64,000 bases of DNA from Parus major (Eukaryota > Chordata > Aves > Passeriformes > Paridae): the NCBI RefSeq assembly GCF_001522545.3, contig NC_031769.1:133132689-133196688 (forward strand). The letters are read 5' to 3'. This document shows, one piece after another, positions 59,931-64,000 of the stretch. A model generated the notes under the pieces. The model saw nothing but the letters and a program-made list of their open reading frames with translations, was not told the origin of the DNA and did not search any database. Every line of letters starts with the position of its first letter. The stretch's first letter is position 1. The position numbers were made by a program, and so were the translations under genes.

Positions 59931-62900
59931 ACAGCTTTTAATACAACTTCTAAATTATTTCTGTGTTAGACAAAGTTGCATATCTTCTCAAGAAAACTGA
60001 ACGTGTTCTAGGCTTGCCCTTAATGTGGAACCATGAAAATTAATCCTTTAAAGAGTTTTGGATAAATTTATCACATAATATAATTTTCCTTACTCCAAGT
60101 AAGGTTTAAAACCAGATATTAAAAAATACAAATGAATAAATGACCTCAAAAAGGCCATACCTATTTTAAGTACCAGCTGAAAGAAAAAATTATTTTCATG
60201 GAAGTAACACAAATCAGTAGGCAAACAGTTAAATTTTTCTACTTAAACTTTTAAATAAAATAGAAATTAACAAGACCCCAAACACTTTCCAGCATTAAAG
60301 AGAGTGGTGTCTGCAGAAATGTACAGGTGCTTGAGATTTTAAAAATAGAATTTCACGATTTTCAGCATGTTCTTACATATAACATTGTGTCAAAAGGAAT
60401 TTTTATTACATAGTATCATTGTAAATTGTTAAATAAAAAGAGAAGGTGTTTAAAAGTATCTGTTCACCCTGCTACTTGGAAAAACTCACAAATGGCATTC
60501 TCAGTAGGAGTTTGCATGAACTGATTCTGCAAACCTACAATACAATATTCCACAGTATTTCATTTGAAACTTCCTTTATTATAATAAAATTTCAGTTTAT
60601 CTAGTTCCTGTGATTAAGGAGAATAAATTGATCACAGTTCTTTTTGCAGCCTTTTGTCTACTGGAAGTTGCTTATGTCCCTTCCATACATGTTTAGTTTC
60701 CAGTATTAAAAACACTGAACTCTTTTGACCTTTTTTATCAGTTAATTATTTCAAAACCTCTTTTCATTATTGTTTTTTCCCTCTCAATTCCTTCATGTTG
60801 ATCTATATATTTCTAGCAGTATGGCAGGCAGCTGGGCACAGCCATCCAGCTGAATCCTGACATTTCCTGAAAAAAAAAAAGCAACTCGCTCCTTACTTCC
60901 TGGGTAAAGACACAGCCCTCATCCTGGAATGAAATTTATTCAGTTCTCTTTTTAGCCTTCTAATCGTATGTTCTGTTTAGTTTTTCATCAATAGGCCAAT
61001 TTCTGCCATAAGAAATAACATGTATGTATTGTGCTTTTACTTTACAAACACTTAACACATGTTTTAGTGTGTTTTACTTTGTTGATTTCAAACTGCCTCT
61101 TCAACTCTAAAGAACCATTTTGAATGGCCTTCAGGAATTACATTATGTTTAGGTCTCGTCAGTAGTTTGACTTTAGTGTTATCCTTCCATAAAGAAGATT
61201 AATTGGCCAATGAAAAGCCATTAGTGTCTCCTACAATAAATAATGCCTTTTATTTCTGCCCATGGGAGTTTAAAACAGCTACATTCTCTTTGTTCTTCAA
61301 AGTAACAACTGACGACATGCTTGGGGTAATAAAGACAACAAATCCCAGCTACCTTACCTACACTGTTAGTTCAAATTACTTCAAAAAAGTTAATGGCCAG
61401 AGCAATTCAAATGGAATTTGGCCCCAATTGAATACTGGTCATGTTTATAACCATTAGGTAGAAATATGGTTTTGTGTGATATTAAATATTGTCAGTTCAC
61501 TTACAATCAAATTGCAGCAGAATCTCAAGAAACTCTGTTGTGTATACTACCATTATCTGGTGTATTCTAGGATACAGGCTCTATTCCTGTGGTAACAGGA
61601 AGAATATTGAAACAACTTCTTACATGTGAACACTCAGGGATGCCTTTTAGGTTTTTTCAAAATAATGTTTCATGGCTATAGGTGGCTTTTTTCAGTTTTC
61701 TTTTTTTTTCTTTTTAATTCTAGAGCAAACACTGCCTTCCCCTCAAAAATTCTAGAAGAGATTTTTTTCCTTGACCAAGAAAGGTTGGGAGCTTCTCAAC
61801 ACTGCATTTCTAGGACAGCTATCCTGGGATCCCCATCTCATTTAGCTGGCTTCTTTAAGGGGAGATAATCTCACAGGGCTTGGAGGGTGGAGGACATTAT
61901 CAAGTTATTACCACTGAACATTTTGTTTGTCTGGTCTCTTGATCAAATTCCCATAATTGCATTACACAATCCCATTGTGCCTTAAAGGCTACACATCTGG
62001 AAGAGAGCATAAATGGTTTATTGGATTGTTGTCCCTTATTTCTTTAAAATAAAGTACTCTAGGAAATCTCATTTTTCATTTGAACTCGTCTGAAAAGAAC
62101 TTAGAGTAGGCAGGGATGAGGGAATTTGCTGTTACAAAAATGTTATGTGTAGTAATTAAAATGGTCCATTTGTTTCACTAAGTGACTGACAAGAATATAG
62201 CATCTCTTTGATTATTTGCAGACCCACCATTTCATGATCATTTACTTAAGTGAAAAGTTTTGGCAGCCTTGTATCCCCTGGAAACCTACATGAGGAGATT
62301 TGGATCATAGTTTTATTAACAGTGAGAAATAGTTTAGAGGTATTTTCTTCTTGCCCTCCCAATGGGATCTGCAGATATGGCTAAGGGACCTAGGGAAATT
62401 CCTTATCTGATCATAGTATTCATAATACATAAAGTTCAGGTTCGCTTTTAGCATGCAATAACATGAGACAAAGTCAATATTGTTATTCAGATATGCTCTG
62501 TTCTCTAAGTAGAATTAAAGAAATTCACTATGCTTGTTTATATTTTGACAATCTAGATCAATTATTTTTCTAGGTGTTGTATGAAGACATCCCATTGTAT
62601 CTGCCATCTCGTTTAGGGCAAGATACAATTGATATGTAAAATACAAAATAAGTGGTAAAATTCTAAATATTGTACAGAATAATCAAATTAAACTATTGTG
62701 TCAAATTTTTCTACTTTCTTTTTGCTATCAGCTGCACGCTAATCATTAAGATGCATCTAACAGATGGATTTGTATTCAGGAAGATTTGATCCATCATCAG
62801 TGTCAGAGCAAGGCCTAATCTTTTTTTGCCATCTGTAACAATAATTATGTGCTGGTATCAATGATATACAAGATTGGCATTTCAAAATTATAGCAGATTT

Positions 62901-64000
62901 ATTTCTAATAATTACTATGTCCAATACTTCACATTAATATTAAAAGGAAACATATGAACAACAGAAGTGAGTCCAGTAGTAGAAACTACCATAGCCACTG
63001 AAGCACAGTGTTTATTACTTACTCTGAAGGTGATTTTCAAATCCAATCAATCTTACCAATTCAAATATCCTGTTTTCTTTTCTCATATTTTCCTTTATTT
63101 TCGTTTCCTTTCCCTGTGAAGATGTAAGGGCATCCTATGTCAAAAAAGCTGTGCAATGCACTATGTAGAAAAGTATTACCTTTAATGAATTTTAGATTCC
63201 TTAGACTTCAGTTTCTTTACATATTTCACATTTTTAAGAGCTAGGAGAACAGAAGCTGCGAAAACTAAGTTTCTATTTAATTCTTTATATTATTTTATCT
63301 AGTGCCATAACAGGCTGTATTCTATAAGCAAAAAAGTCTTTGAATTTCTCTTTATATAACTGCTTTATAGCCTTATGTTTGATAATTTCATCATGCAATT
63401 CTAGTTCTCTTTTTATTCTGCATTATTCTTTTCTCTTTTTAAGATGAGGTGGCAAATTTCACATAAATTATCCCAAAAAAACCAAAATTAATTATATAAT
63501 GGCAATAATAAACATAGCAATGAATTGTGTAATGGTAATAATATTTTTTATAAAGTTTCCCAGTTGTTACAATCTCTAATGACTTAGGTTATCCTTCATC
63601 TGATTCCTGTCTAATGTCTTGAACAAAGGTCCTCACTCACATACTTGCAGTGACATCAGATTCTCTAAACATTCCTAGTGCTGTTCACTTTAGACTCTTC
63701 TAAAGTGCTTCAGTTTTTCCCTATAGTATTGTTATATATTTATCAGCATTGAAATCCAACTGCAATAGCATAGTGAAGCACTGACTTCATTTACTCCAGT
63801 ACTTTATCAGTCTGAATTTTTTTTACCCTCCTCCGCCTGACTTACCAAAATCCTTCTCATCTACTGTTGTATTTCTTTCTACCAAATATTTTCTACTTTA
63901 TCTCAGTGTCACTTCACCTTCCTCATAAAACCAATGACAGTAATACAGAAATTAGTGAACTTCTTTAATACTTCCTTTTTCAGAAAGAAAAGGCCTCTTG
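59931..64000. other. AT-rich DNA, no gene seen; possible regulatory blocks
   Basis: No coding exon, CR1 copy or RNA gene was recognised to the window end. Two segments (about 61080-61460 and 62690-62950) stand out for dense transcription-factor-like words: ATTGGCCAAT at 61202-61211, CAGCTG at 62729-62734, TAATCATTAA at 62740-62749 and CAGATG at 62761-62766. Confidence 0.45.

Noticed and set aside
1..64000. CRISPR array, operon, phage or bacterial-type defence system
   Set aside because: CR1 LINEs, AT-rich non-coding DNA and vertebrate-type microsatellites indicate a eukaryotic (avian) chromosome; no regularly spaced repeat array or gene cluster exists.
1..64000. tRNA, rRNA or known microRNA genes
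   Set aside because: No A/B-box cloverleaf, rRNA segment or familiar microRNA seed-and-hairpin was recognised by eye; a covariance-model search would be needed to exclude them fully.

Overview
The window looks like a stretch of bird chromosome that is intergenic or deep inside an intron. It is AT-rich (roughly 35-38% GC by eye) and stop-dense in all six frames. Its interspersed repeats are old, 5'-truncated CR1 LINE copies, the dominant transposon family of birds. Turtles and crocodilians also carry CR1, but usually at higher density and with abundant SINEs, so bird is the better guess. I found no protein-coding exon, tRNA, rRNA or known microRNA that I can defend. Apart from frames crossing the assembly gap, the longest ATG-started frames are about 130-145 codons. 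They lie in CR1 sequence or in a GC-rich island where stops are rare.

Left edge (0-3.5 kb): two CR1 copies (257-660 minus, 1585-1750 plus) bracket the only strong gene-like signal, a CpG island at about 779-1090. Its upstream edge is an exact 20-bp tandem array, and it holds two GC boxes inside a 22-bp direct repeat. A good splice-donor match lies downstream at 1292. It could be a promoter and first exon of a long non-coding or remote gene, but no exon partner is visible. A third CR1 copy (3202-3515 minus) lost part of its interior but kept its 3' tail.

Middle (3.5-35 kb): mostly AT-rich DNA with simple repeats: (AAT)n/(AGT)n at 9.55 kb, a duplicated poly-T unit at 12.8 kb, (ATC)12 at 15.15 kb and (TTTA)n at 21.1 kb. 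About 13.56-16.9 kb is a block of clearly higher GC with no recognisable homology. A reverse-transcriptase fragment of CR1 lies at 27.3-27.7 kb. It is followed by a GC-rich patch, a GATA/GAAA polypurine microsatellite, a 688-base run of N and a second GC-rich patch. Two CR1 3' ends of one subfamily, in direct orientation, sit at 31.3 and 34.1 kb.

Right part (35-64 kb): almost featureless AT-rich DNA, with one longer CR1 copy (56.4-57.0 kb minus) and one very short CR1 3' stub (59.86 kb plus). Several blocks (about 42.8-43.3, 54.4-55.0, 61.1-61.5 and 62.7-62.95 kb) have little simple repeat and dense homeodomain, E-box or CCAAT words. They read like candidate conserved regulatory elements, but conservation cannot be judged from one sequence.

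Nothing here forms an operon-like or defence-like system. The items most worth checking are the orphan CpG island with its 20-bp array, the unexplained GC-rich blocks and the candidate regulatory blocks.
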